Below are positions 53,161 through 63,306 of a DNA stretch of 64,000 nt, one piece after another. Both the position numbers and the translations under genes were made by a program. The notes below the pieces were generated by a model that was not told the DNA's origin, made no database searches, and saw nothing but the letters and a program-made list of their open reading frames with translations. The number at the start of each line of letters is the position of its first letter. The stretch's first letter is position 1. The stretch comes from Asparagopsis taxiformis (lineage: Eukaryota > Rhodophyta > Florideophyceae > Bonnemaisoniales > Bonnemaisoniaceae), in the NCBI GenBank assembly GCA_030407315.1, contig JALQPE010001746.1, positions 93,601 through 157,600 of the forward strand, written 5' to 3'.

Positions 53161-54273
53161 AAAGCGGCAAAACCACCCTACAGGTGTCCCGAGCTTCGGT
53201 AGCTTGGTAGAGCAAGCGAATCTTGCGTCAACCGCCAATGGCGTGTATACCACGAAAGGTCTTCCGGTAATGCCGGGTGAAGGTTGGGGGTGCTCACGCA
53301 CGAAGTGCGTATTGATGGAGCGAAAGACGTAACCCGTCGAGCTGTATAGCTAAAGCTAATTCGTCCTAGAAGGATGGAATAGAGCAATGCAAACACTGTT
53401 CAGTGGAGTCGTAAATTCCACGTGAGTTTACGTTACCTCTAAAAGGTTAAGCACTCTGGCTAATCCAGAGGCGTTTTATACTAGTCTAAGTTACTGTAAA
53501 CAGTTAGGGTAGGTAGACAGTTAGGAATAAATATCCTTATGTGCACCAATCAGATCCCTGATTATGGCGACTGCGGAAGCCCGCGAGATCACCAACTGTT
53601 AGTGTTACAGTGTAAAGTTAGCTGAGTCAGCTTAGTTAAAATTTGCCCCTTGTGGGGTCTTTAATTGTCCCAGTGGGTCCATTCCCTTGACTTGGGTGAG
53701 ATACAGCGAGGCTGTTTCTATTGGTCAGTCCCGACCCGGGGTCATCCAATAGGATGTTGACACGACCCCACCAGGGCAGACCACCGCGTGGTATGACATC
53801 GCCCCCTCCTAAGCCAATTGTCGTCCCGACAATTCCAAAAATCTACTGATTTTAAATTCCCAAATTATTTCCACCGCCGTGGCCGGCCAACCGGATAAAA
53901 ATTTTGACCGCCAAAATTTGGCTGATATTTACCCGTGCACACGGTTCCACTCCCGAGCGTCGCTCATCATCTGAGTAACGACCTTTCAGGTTTGCGTCCT
54001 TTCACCGGCTTTGCCGTGTTGTCCAACCTTGTTCTCCCTCCGGTCCTGCCGGTTTGCGAAGCGATCTCGCCTGGCGATTCAAGTCTTGTGCCTCGCTGAG
54101 GTTTGCGGCGTGATACGCGATTTTTCTTGCGTTAAGGGTAATACCCGCCTTGCGTTCTTCCGCGGCGTCCCTTCGGGATTCAAGAAAGACCTCACGCCTG
54201 TGGCGACCGTACGATTTGTCTGTTGCGTTGCTTCTGACTCCAGTGGAGTATTTAAGGACTGCTGTTACTCAGC
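53161..54273. other. Non-coding leader region upstream of the 758-aa ORF
   Basis: No gene is seen. Inverted motifs such as CTATTGGTCAGTCCC and GGGTCATCCAATAG near 53720-53750 and the absence of long frames resemble an LTR or leader of a retroelement. No second LTR is present to test this. GTATTTAAGG near 54248 is a weak TATA-like element. Confidence 0.35.
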
Positions 54274-56550
54274 ATGGTCGATCGCATTAACAGCCCGACA
54301 GGCAACATGCCAACACGTTCTACGCGGGCGGCTTCCCGCCGTCAAACCACCCGCCATCAGGCGTCGCGCGCACCTTCGACTCCAACCCCGGCGACGCCGA
54401 CAACTAACCCTTCCGCTTCCGCTGCTGGCGTTCCAGCTTCTTCTTCTCAACCACCGGATTCCGGTTCGCAGGCTAAACCCTCTACAGGGACTGGTCTAGA
54501 ACAGGCGAAGACACCTTCGGCCGCTCACCGTCCGCCGAGTCCCTCACCTGAGGTTACGCCTCGTAAAGACAATCCCGGTAAACCGGTTGTGCTGCCTTCG
54601 GTAGTTCCGCCCCCAAGCGACCCTCATCCTGAGGTAGAAGAAGTTGAAGTTCAACGGGATACCCCGCGTTCACCGCCATCGGACAAGCAAGGGACTCCCC
54701 AGCCTTCGCGCCGCACGCCGGAACCGGCAGAAATTATCGTTGACGCTGCTGCGGCTTCGCAGCCCAGTTCGACCCCCGCGACTTCTGCCGCTCCTGCTGT
54801 CACAGGCCGTTCCATCGTTCCCCGTCCATCGGAGTATCCGGATCCTTATGCGAAACCTCGCTCGTCCACACGGAATCCCGTTACGGCTGAGCCGGTTAAG
54901 TCCAAGAATCCTTACGAGGACTTATACAGCCGTAATCGGCAATTGATCATCGATGCGCGAAACCGCAAGGCGGCCGAAGAAGCGGGTCGCGGGCTGGTTG
55001 CCAGCAATTCGACGCGAGCCGCGTATGGGTCCGGTGGATATGAGACGGTGCAACCGCAAGGAAGACAAGGTCAGTTGGTAGATCCGTACCAAAAACCAGC
55101 TCCTGCTGTTACGGCTGCGCCGACTTATTCATCGCCCAAGCGGGTTCCGGCTCCTTCCGCCGATTGGCGTCGCGAAGGCGAATTTTATCCTTCGAATGCT
55201 TCGGAGCTCATGGTCTTTGACTCACATGAGTTGCCTTTTTCAAGGTATTTGAGAGCTCCGTGGGAGTATTACCCTTTTGCGCGCCTGCCCCTACGGGAGT
55301 TTTTAAGCGAGGACGTTACCGACTTACGTCGAGACCTCCGTCTCATGGCAGGTGTTAAACACCGTGATACCCATGCGCTGCATAACAGCTGGTCGGCTTA
55401 TGCCCAATTGCCGTCGTGTCGGCCGATGCGACATTTCCGTGTACCACACACGTTGCTGTGCGACCGCACCTTTCTTCTCCACCCAGGCGATGCCTTGTAC
55501 GTTGAGCGGATGAACCGTCGATTGTTCGAGTCACAATCGGATCAAGGGAGCGTCCTCGACTTACCTATCGTTAGGTCAAGATGGTTTGCGTATCCGCCCC
55601 GCCCGGATACCTGTATGTTGGAACATCACATGCGTGTACACGCGCGTCACCTAACCCGGACTACCGGTTTGCAAGTGTCGTCACTTGACTACCGAGTGTT
55701 CGGTTACCGAGCTAATCGGAGCATAGACCATCGCACTGCGAACTTGGTGGTACCTACAGCAGAGCTGAATTCGACGTTGGAAGATTCCCGATGGGAAGGC
55801 GAGAACTCACCGCCCTTGTGTTTGCCCATTGGGGATACACCAGCGATGCTGTATTTCCACAGTGTGGTAGAGGCGGATCCCCGTCCTTGGGTGAAGCCTC
55901 GGTTTTTGGACTATGTCCTGTTAGAGCGAGAGCTCATGATTGGTTTGGAATTGGCTCGTCTCGTAGAGACTAGAGGGTTCCTCCCGGTATTGGCCAAACA
56001 CTTAGCAGAGTCGGCTATCACGACGTGGAAGACATTCCATGAGATGCCGTTATCACCGGTTGTACCGAAGACGCGTAGCGTAGATGTGAAGGTTATCATC
56101 GACCTCCTCGAGGCTTCTTACAAGACCACAGATGGTATAGAGGAGATTGCTTGTACAATCGAAGGCGTTGCGCCCGAGAAGATCTTCCTTTACTCGCATC
56201 CGAGTTTGCCCTTCAAACCGGCGAAGGCCGCGGCGTATACTACCCGGGACGGGACTGTGGTTGAGACTCCTCCGTTTCGTCGGGACGGTGAATTTGCCGA
56301 GGACGGCTATCTTACGGTCGACCCGCCAAGTTACTCCGACGGAGATTTGGAGGACTACATGTACAAACCCGAACGGGAGATGCACGTTCCACGCCCTAGG
56401 CGTTCGACACCTGCTGGTCATTATCGTCCAGCCGATTCCGGCGTCTCTCCTCATCCAACTGCTGTAGAGCCAGCTTCTTACGAAGCGATGGAACCCCCGG
56501 CAGTTGCGTCTGTGTTCTCGGAAATGGACGCGGACGTCCACAACCTCTAG
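54274..56550 (+). CDS. Unknown 758-aa protein with disordered N-terminus and large conserved-looking core
   Basis: I do not recognise this protein. Residues 1 to about 300 are low-complexity, rich in Pro, Ser, Thr, Ala and Arg (TRSTRAASRRQTTRHQ, then repeated PSPEVTP-like runs). From about 305 to 640 the composition is that of a folded domain (LPFSRYLRAPWEYYPFARLP, RTFLLHPGDALYVERMNRR, HSVVEADPRPWVKPRFL). The C-terminus is acidic and Tyr/Pro-rich (EDGYLTVDPPSYSDGDLEDY). It has no signal peptide, membrane segment, zinc knuckle or nuclease motif that I can see. One uninterrupted frame this long is unlikely by chance. Its position between a retroelement fragment and repeats could make it a Gag-like protein of an unclassified element, or a host gene. 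Confidence 0.65.
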   Translation: MVDRINSPTGNMPTRSTRAASRRQTTRHQASRAPSTPTPATPTTNPSASAAGVPASSSQPPDSGSQAKPSTGTGLEQAKTPSAAHRPPSPSPEVTPRKDNPGKPVVLPSVVPPPSDPHPEVEEVEVQRDTPRSPPSDKQGTPQPSRRTPEPAEIIVDAAAASQPSSTPATSAAPAVTGRSIVPRPSEYPDPYAKPRSSTRNPVTAEPVKSKNPYEDLYSRNRQLIIDARNRKAAEEAGRGLVASNSTRAAYGSGGYETVQPQGRQGQLVDPYQKPAPAVTAAPTYSSPKRVPAPSADWRREGEFYPSNASELMVFDSHELPFSRYLRAPWEYYPFARLPLREFLSEDVTDLRRDLRLMAGVKHRDTHALHNSWSAYAQLPSCRPMRHFRVPHTLLCDRTFLLHPGDALYVERMNRRLFESQSDQGSVLDLPIVRSRWFAYPPRPDTCMLEHHMRVHARHLTRTTGLQVSSLDYRVFGYRANRSIDHRTANLVVPTAELNSTLEDSRWEGENSPPLCLPIGDTPAMLYFHSVVEADPRPWVKPRFLDYVLLERELMIGLELARLVETRGFLPVLAKHLAESAITTWKTFHEMPLSPVVPKTRSVDVKVIIDLLEASYKTTDGIEEIACTIEGVAPEKIFLYSHPSLPFKPAKAAAYTTRDGTVVETPPFRRDGEFAEDGYLTVDPPSYSDGDLEDYMYKPEREMHVPRPRRSTPAGHYRPADSGVSPHPTAVEPASYEAMEPPAVASVFSEMDADVHNL

Positions 56551-56760
56551 TACACCTAGTATTACTAGGGGGACGTCCATGTTCTCCAGTATTTTTGGAT
56601 GTCCGCCTAGAACCGGACGTCCATGCGGTCTAGTACGTCTAGTATTACTAGGGCGACATTCATTGTTTCTAGTACCACGGATGTCCCCCTCGGGATGGAC
56701 TTCCGCCATGTCTATGTCCACCTAGGACGGGCGCCGGTTCAGAAATTCAAAAATTTCGAC
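56547..56760 (+). repeat. Direct repeats containing CTAGTATTACTAGGG and GACGTCCATG
   Basis: CTAGTACACCTAGTATTACT at 56547 recurs as CTAGTACGTCTAGTATTACT at about 56630, an 83-bp period, each followed by a GACGTCCAT-like block. The array begins at the stop codon of the 758-aa ORF and may form its 3' UTR. Confidence 0.65.
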
Positions 56761-56849
56761 CCCAGAAATTTCTGCCGCCGTGCTCGACATGGATGTCCGC
56801 GTCCATCACGGCGACCACTCTATTTTTCCTTGTCGGTCGACTCCAATTT

Positions 56850-57830
56850 CGTCTTTAATTTTTTCATCCTCTCGCTCACACCCCCTTCCTGTTGGTGCTC
56901 ACCTCCCCCGTACTGTACCTCAAACACCCCCAATACCACTCTAGCACGAATTTTCAGCTACCTATCCCCCCTTCCACGGTGCACACCTCCATTCCATACC
57001 TACTTTTCTGCTCTACCGTACAGATTTCGTATAACCAGTCCTCATACTACCTCAGAATAGGGAAAAACACCCCCTATCTCCTCGACCATGCTCTCCCCCA
57101 TCACCTTTGAAACGTATTGTTCTTCAGTACCCTCTCTCCTCTACCTTCAACCCATCTCCTTCGCCCTCTCCACAAACTTCCCCTGCAGCTTACTCTTCCA
57201 AAACCTCTCACTCCCCATCCCGTACCCGACCTGCTCCACCCCTCCCTCCCTCAGCTGCTCCATGCCCCCCACGCCATCCGCATCTTCGATACCGTATACA
57301 ACACCACCACCGGCCCACGCTCCCGCTCCCCCGCCGTCTCCCCAGAAACCTCCCCGCTCTGAAACACATATCAACCCCCACTTCGCACCCTTCCTCCCAC
57401 TCCCCTCCCTCCCCAAATACAATAACCCCCTTCTTCTCCATCACATCCCCACTCACCACAGCCAGAACAGACGCCACCCCCTCCCCTTCTTTCTCCTCAC
57501 TTTTCTAAAACCCCCTCCTCTCGGGGCCTTCAACCGCACCCTCCTACGGTCCCACCTAAACACCTCCTCCGCCCTCACTACCCCAACACCCCGCAGCGTC
57601 TCCCCAATCCCCATAATATGCTTGTCGGCACTCCTCTCCGAATCACACTCCATTCTAAACCCGCACTCCGTACATTTCCACCTCCCCCTGTACCATCCCA
57701 AGATTCCATCCCCCCACAGAACACATCTTCATACCACAGAAGAATTTTCTTCCTCTCATACCTCATCCTTAATACCTCCATCAGCTCCATGTAAATTTCG
57801 ATGAAAATATTTTCTCTACTATGCAATCTC
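56850..57830. other. Pyrimidine-rich strand-asymmetric stretch, no supported gene
   Basis: The plus strand is dominated by C and T for about 1 kb, so both strands show open frames by composition alone. On the minus strand KCTECGFRMECDSERSADKH (near 57600-57690) could be a decayed zinc-binding segment, but the frame breaks around it and I cannot support a gene. Confidence 0.4.
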
Positions 57831-58084
57831 AAACATGTACGAGCCTATGACTTTCCGCTTTGTCACCCTTGAATATTGGTACTCATGTATTCATAAAATA
57901 GGGCCACCCACATCCCTATCCCGTTCTGCAAGCTTTACAAACCACTAGACGCATACTCCACAACTATACAACAAACACTACTCGCTATTTCAGACGACGC
58001 GGTACACAAGTAGCGTAGTCTCAACCTTCCGTGACGCCTTCCCTGATGCGTACAAGTGCGAAACACGTCTAGACGTATATCAGA

Positions 58085-59450
58085 AGTGAGTGCGGGAATT
58101 TTCGGCACAGGAGATGCTGGGCCACCAAATTGATTTTTCGGAAATTTTAGAATTTCTGGGCTGGCCAGCAACGCAATCGAGCTGGACATCCACCGGACGT
58201 CCATTTCAGGTTGGTCGTGAGAGAGTGGGGCGGGACCATGATGAAACAAGGACCAAGACCTGTCCCTGGCGTATTGAGCCTGAAATCGACCCTTCGTGAG
58301 ACTCCATTTAGCCTTACATTTGGTGCTTGTAGAAGCCAGTGATAGCCCCGATCGGGGCGGTGGCCGGTTCCGGCTTACAGTTGGTGCTTACAGACGCCAG
58401 TGATAGTCCCCGATCGGGGCCGGCGGTCGGTTCCTGGGGCCGTTGTGGCCAAATTAGACACCCTGATTTGAATTAAAATTTGGGCTATTCTCAAAAACAT
58501 GCACATGTGAACATGTTTTTGAGATGGGGGTGTGCCGTACGGCACAATCCACCCGCTGAAATCGATGTTTTTTGCAAGATTTTTTTCTGCCCGAAATTTT
58601 AGAATTTCTGGGCTGGCCAGCAGTGCAATCGAGCTGGACATCCACCGGACGTCCATGTCAGGTTCGTCGTGAGAGAGTGGGGCGGGACCATGATGAAACA
58701 AGGACCAAGACCTGTCCCTGACGTGTTGAGCCTGAAATCGACCCGTCGTGAGACGTCATTTAGCCTTACAGCTAGTGCTTACAGAAGCCAGTGACAACCC
58801 CACTCGGGGCGGCGGCCGTTGCCTGGGGCCGTTGTGGCCAAATTAGACACCTTGATTAGAATTAAAATTTGGGCTATTCTCAAAAACATGCACATGTGAA
58901 CATGTTTTTGAGATGGGGGCGTGCCGTACGGCACAATCGACCCGCCCAAATCGTTGATTTTTGCAAGATTTTTTTTGCCCGAAATTTTAGAATTTCTGGG
59001 CTGGCCAGCAGTGCATCTGAGCTGGACATCCACCGGACGTCCATTTCAGGTTGGTCGTGAGAGAGTGGGGTGGGACCATGATGAAACAAGGACCAAGACC
59101 TGTCCCTGACGTGTTGAGCCTGAAATCGACCCGTCGTGAGACGCCATTTAGCCTTACAGCTAGTGCTTACAGAAGCCAGTGACAACCCCACTCGGGGCGG
59201 CGGCCGTTGCCTGGGGCCGTTGTGGCCAAATTAGACACCTTGATTAGAATTAAAATTTGGGCTATTCTCAAAAACATGCACATGTGAACATGTTTTTGAG
59301 ATGGGGGTGTGCCGTACGGCACAATCGACCGCCGAAATCGATGTCTTTTGCAATATTTTTTTCTGCCCGAAATTTTAGAATTTCTGGGCTGGCCAGCAAT
59401 GCATCTGAGCTGGACATCCACCGGACGTCCATTTCAGGTTGATCGTGTAT
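58085..59450. repeat. Tandem repeat, unit about 387 bp, about 3.5 copies
   Basis: The block TTTCTGGGCTGGCCAGCA recurs at about 58155, 58606, 58995 and 59381. Spacings are 451, 389 and 387 bp; the first is enlarged by a local duplication of about 60 bp at 58317-58380. Each unit contains GGACATCCACCGGACGTCCA, and three contain a hairpin with 12-bp arms CTCAAAAACATG and CATGTTTTTGAG (58490-58523, 58879-58912, 59267-59300) followed by TGCCGTACGGCA. The minus-strand open frames in it are by-products of the repeat. Confidence 0.9.
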
Positions 59451-59715
59451 CGTGCACGTCCACACATTACCGGGAGCAAGTAGGCGATGAAGCACGTACA
59501 TACCCAATTGTTCTGCTATTTCTAGCATAGACCATCGAGTCTAGAGATGTGAGGGAATCGTCCTGGAAATCATGCTCCAACCCACGAGGGAATGGACAAT
59601 CTAGTTTGAAAGCATGGAACGGAAGTACATTATACTAGGTTCATAGATTGGAAGTGATAAAGGAGATGATTATATTCTCGATAATTGTTTACCAAAGTAG
59701 TAGTTGTTAAGCTAT
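59451..59715. other. Spacer between tandem repeat and ParB/2OG gene
   Basis: AT-rich spacer with no recognised feature; it would contain the 3' UTR of the minus-strand gene. Confidence 0.4.
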
Positions 59716-61036
59716 CTAGCCGTCGGAAAATTCTTCTTCGTCTTCGTCCTCACTATATTCAGGATCTCCCGGCAGAATAGGCGTTATCGGCAACTGTGGA
59801 GTTGATCTGCTCAAGATGAATTTTTGACCCGCTGTGAGGGTTCTCTTCTTGGGAGCTTCTGTCGTCTTCATCCGCATGATTCCGAGTTGCCCTGTCTTCG
59901 GCCTACGATCTTTCTTGACCGGGATGGGAACAACTGTCTTGTGGCGAACATTGACAGGTGCCGGTTGACTTTGCCTGTCAGACCGGCGCGGAGCATTGGC
60001 GATTACTTCTTCTTCGAATCCCAACCGCCTGATGAAACCAAACGAAACATTGTCGGGAATCGGATACGACGCATTCCTGAAATACGTGTGATACCTCGTT
60101 GTCGTGTGTGACACAACTCTGTCGACATGCCCTGCCCCGGCATGTTGTACATAGCCGTGACCGATGAAGACTGAACGTGGCGGAACGATTACCTTCTTCA
60201 GCTTCATCGTCTTGGCGTACATATCTAATTCCAGCGCTTTGGAAAAGACGTACTTGTGGGACCCTGGACACACCTAGATAGGGAATGGGTCATCTCCGTT
60301 GGCAATAACAAAGTAACCCGGAAGTTGATCTTTGCGGTCGCGAGGAGGAACAGGGAAATCATTGTGTGGGACCTGCCGAGGACACCCCTTTCCCGTTATC
60401 AAAAAACCGTCCCCCAGATGCCGGCATGACAAGTTTTTCTCCCGGTAAACCGCACTCCTCCAGCCCTATCAGCCGGACAAGGATTCCCAACCACACATCC
60501 AGCAGGGCTCGCCGCGTCACAAACTTGAACCGGTCGATATGCGTCTCATCGTTCTCGGCATAGTCAACCAGGCAGTGGCGCGTAGACGTGAAGCGAGCCC
60601 TCCCCTCATTCCTGTTCTTCTCATCTGTTTCATCGTCCCCCGTATTGACAATGGGACTCCACAGCTGCCGGTTCCCAGGGTCCTTGTGCACCTCCTCCCC
60701 CTCCCATGTTCCCAAGAAGTACCGAAACAATTCCTGGTTAGGAATTTCTTCCATGAGACCCAAGTCAAATGGGAACTTGTCCGACGCATCGAGGTAGCTT
60801 ACATCCGCGAAATTGTGCATCACCGTATACCCTCGCTCGTTGATTTCCGTTCGGCAATTGTGGAAGTACGCCATACCAGTGCCGGCCTCATACGAATCCT
60901 TCCAGCTTGTAGACATTCGCGCAACCTGGGCGAAGTCCAGCCTCGAGGGTAGAAACGTCGATGTAGGCTCACACATCGCCTTGGAAGCCATCTTCCACGC
61001 TGCGAAAAACATCGGACAGATGGTGTCGATCTCCAA
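59716..61036 (-). pseudogene. 2OG-Fe(II) oxygenase-like C-terminal segment
   Basis: Two frames plus one nonsense codon. The upstream part (61036-60420) contains TEINERGYTVMHNFADVSYL, typical of the start of a PhyH-type jelly roll, and WLGILVRLIGLEE. The downstream frame supplies the first iron motif H-N-D, DQLPGYFVIANGDDPF, then TAG at 60274, then CPGSHKYVF, VPPRSVFIGHG and the distal HAGAGH. A basic tail with PIPVKKDRRPKTGQL and an acidic end (EDEDEEEFSDG) follow. The 2OG family hydroxylates proteins, nucleic acids or small molecules using iron and 2-oxoglutarate; the substrate cannot be told from the sequence. The TTG and GTG starts of the raw frames are not biological. Confidence 0.6.
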
Positions 61037-62292
61037 AACAAGATGACGAGCCGATGTTGTTCCGGAATATGCAGCCCCTCAAACACAGGGTCCATCGCCA
61101 CTTGCTTCAAATACCTCACCTCTCTGCCCTCCTCATCGATTTCCACACTCTCCAATAACAACCTGAGCTCAATCGGGGGCAGACAGCCAACCCTCACCGA
61201 TTGCGATGACGTCCGCGGGACGCTGCGCCAGATGATGCCCTTCAGCTCGGTCTTTGACTTCGAAATCGTCGGGAAGAGATGGCATCCGGTCGTCGAACAG
61301 GAGGTCGTGTTCAGAAGGAGAGTCACGAACGATGTAACCGTCTTCATCGACTTCGACTCCTTCCGGAACAGTGAGTGTAATTGTCACTTCGCGGACCCCC
61401 TTGCTTTTGACATGGCCCTCATCTGCACTGTTGTTTTCTTCCTCGTCCGAAACGTTATGGACAGATTCTTGGTTGGAGGGAGTCGCACCAGCACGTTGGT
61501 TATCTTGGGGGACAATCTCAACGGCAGAATCGGGGGAACGGGCGGAGTCTTCGTCAACCTCATCACCGGAAGCAGTGGCTTGTTGTTGATCGGTGGGTTT
61601 ATCAACAACGGCCTGCTCTTCTTCCCCGGCGGATTGTTGTACCACAACCGGCTCTTCTTCCTCGAGGCGTGTGCTCCCCGTCGAGCGAAGTCGCTGTGAA
61701 CGGCGGCGGATGCCATGCGAAGCAGGCTCATGTTCGACATTCCGCTGCTTCTTGTGAGTGAGTCTCACATTGGCAACAGAAGGGCGGCGTTTGCGTCGAG
61801 CCTTAGTCTTCTTCTTCAATGTCGGATTGAAAAACTCTTTCAAGTTCGTTTCCAAATCCTGTAAACGCGTGGCTCTCCGTCGCATTCGAACCTCACTGCT
61901 CCGGTCGTCCCCTCTATACATTGCAATGGCATTGGTGAGATGCCATTGCAACTCCTTCGGCTGCTTAATCGACCCAATTGCCATCTCTGTGCTCAGAAAT
62001 GACTTGCGCATAATACCCTTTGGGCGCCCAAACGCAGCGTACAGAGAATTTGCTATTGCAGTCACGCGACGGACGTATGTATAGAAGTCGTTCACGTCAA
62101 AGCGTCCATCCGGACGTCCACCATGAGCAGGGTTCAAGTACTCCGAAAGACCACGCAAGACGAAGACAAAGTTTTCTTCCAGCAACTCGCGCACTATCTT
62201 GTGGTCCAAGTGCGTTATCCCAATCTCGTTGCGGCGCTCAGAATTGTTCAGCTCACGCAACACTTCGTCGAGAACAGGATGCTTCAGCGTTG

Positions 62293-63306
62293 CTATAGCC
62301 AACGCGTCCACCGCCGGGCCGTGTTCGTTGAATTCATCATCCCCATGAACTGCGCCTCGAACAATGTTCGGATGACATCAGACTCACGCAAGTCGCCAGC
62401 GTTTTCCACGTTATTTGCAACAGCAATCGTACGGATGAACTGCTGGATGGACGACAAGATTCGAACCAGGGAGCGCTCCGTCAGTTGCGTCCCAGTCGTA
62501 TGGTTCGACTCTGCACTCTTGTGGATGATCTCATGAGGCTGAAGATCACTGTTGTCCTTGCGGCGAAGGTAGTACACATCCAGAGGCTGAGTAACCCAGC
62601 GCAAGCGGTTTGCGTCCTGTGGCAGCTTGGTTCTGTGCATACGGGTGAGGCGCGTGAAGTCATCGGCAATGCTATGCATAGCATTGAGACGATGCAGTCC
62701 GTCGATCACGGTCACGTTCGCATTGGCATGGAATTTGCCATTCTGGAACAGACGCGTGTCGGCGGGCAGATGCGTGTTCTGCGACCTCAGCACCGTCACA
62801 GTGATACGCGAAGAGCTCACGTACCCCACAGCCAACATATTGTTGCGCAGGTCCTCCACGTGGTCTTCTTTCACATCCCGAAGGGTCACGGCCGGTTCCA
62901 CTAGCTGCCTCACCAACACAGTCGCTCCTTCTCCGACGTAATCCGACGTCACAAACTTGGGCACCGTAATTTGCGTCCCCTGCTGCTCACGAATGCTTTC
63001 CGCCACCTCCGGTTCGTCGTCCACTTCGGTTACGTCCTGCGTAGGAGCTTCGGTGACGTTGGAGCGAGCAGGGTGCTTCGTGCCTCCACTGGAGGGTCTT
63101 GCAGAGCGAGCAGGGCGCTTCGTGCCTCCCGAAACCGGAGTGGAGCGTGCTGGATGCTTCGTACCCCCCGAACCAGTGATTTCGCCTGCCGGACCGGTAC
63201 TGGGCATCCGTCCCGAGCTGGCCTGGTTCGTCGCTGCGTTGAAGTTTGACGCTGCAGCAGGGGTACGATTGTCGCTAGGGCCATCCTCCGCAGCGGGGCG
63301 CATCAT
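62293..63306 (-). CDS. ParB-like domain segment of the frameshifted gene
   Basis: This 337-codon frame is the second segment. It holds the GGTKHPARS repeats (about residues 48-80) and then a domain patterned on ParB/Srx: LRNNMLAVGYVSSSRITVTV, followed by a helix-rich stretch and VIDGLHRLNAMHSIADDF. In ParB relatives the corresponding D-G-x-H-R motif binds or hydrolyses nucleotides, or has nuclease activity; which applies here is unknown. The ATG at its start overlaps the stop of the preceding frame as ATGA, which looks like coupled initiation but is better explained by the one-base frame change in A6 at 63324-63329. Confidence 0.6.
   Translation of the reverse strand: MMRPAAEDGPSDNRTPAAASNFNAATNQASSGRMPSTGPAGEITGSGGTKHPARSTPVSGGTKRPARSARPSSGGTKHPARSNVTEAPTQDVTEVDDEPEVAESIREQQGTQITVPKFVTSDYVGEGATVLVRQLVEPAVTLRDVKEDHVEDLRNNMLAVGYVSSSRITVTVLRSQNTHLPADTRLFQNGKFHANANVTVIDGLHRLNAMHSIADDFTRLTRMHRTKLPQDANRLRWVTQPLDVYYLRRKDNSDLQPHEIIHKSAESNHTTGTQLTERSLVRILSSIQQFIRTIAVANNVENAGDLRESDVIRTLFEAQFMGMMNSTNTARRWTRWL

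Noticed and set aside
53195..53270. tRNA gene (GCTTGGTAGAGC resembles a D-arm)
   Set aside because: No T-arm GTTCRA sequence and no acceptor stem pairing at the right distance.
53160..53301. Extended copia ORF start
   Set aside because: The first 45 or so codons show no copia similarity and lie beyond the truncation point.
57088..57804. 238-codon Pro/Ser/Leu-rich plus-strand frame
   Set aside because: It follows from the pyrimidine bias; no motif, and frames are open on both strands.
58375..59528. Series of minus-strand ORFs with repeated MDVQL...AGQPRNSKISG
   Set aside because: They repeat because the DNA is a 387-bp satellite; frame and stops vary between units.
61169..62311. Separate 380-residue gene starting at 62311
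   Set aside because: The first codon is GTG and sense continues upstream in the same frame to the C4 run; it is the third segment of the ParB/2OG gene.
63303..63306. ATGA overlap as an operon-like coupled start
   Set aside because: The upstream and downstream frames read as one protein if a single base is missing at the A6 run 63324-63329, and eukaryotic nuclear genes rarely use such coupling.
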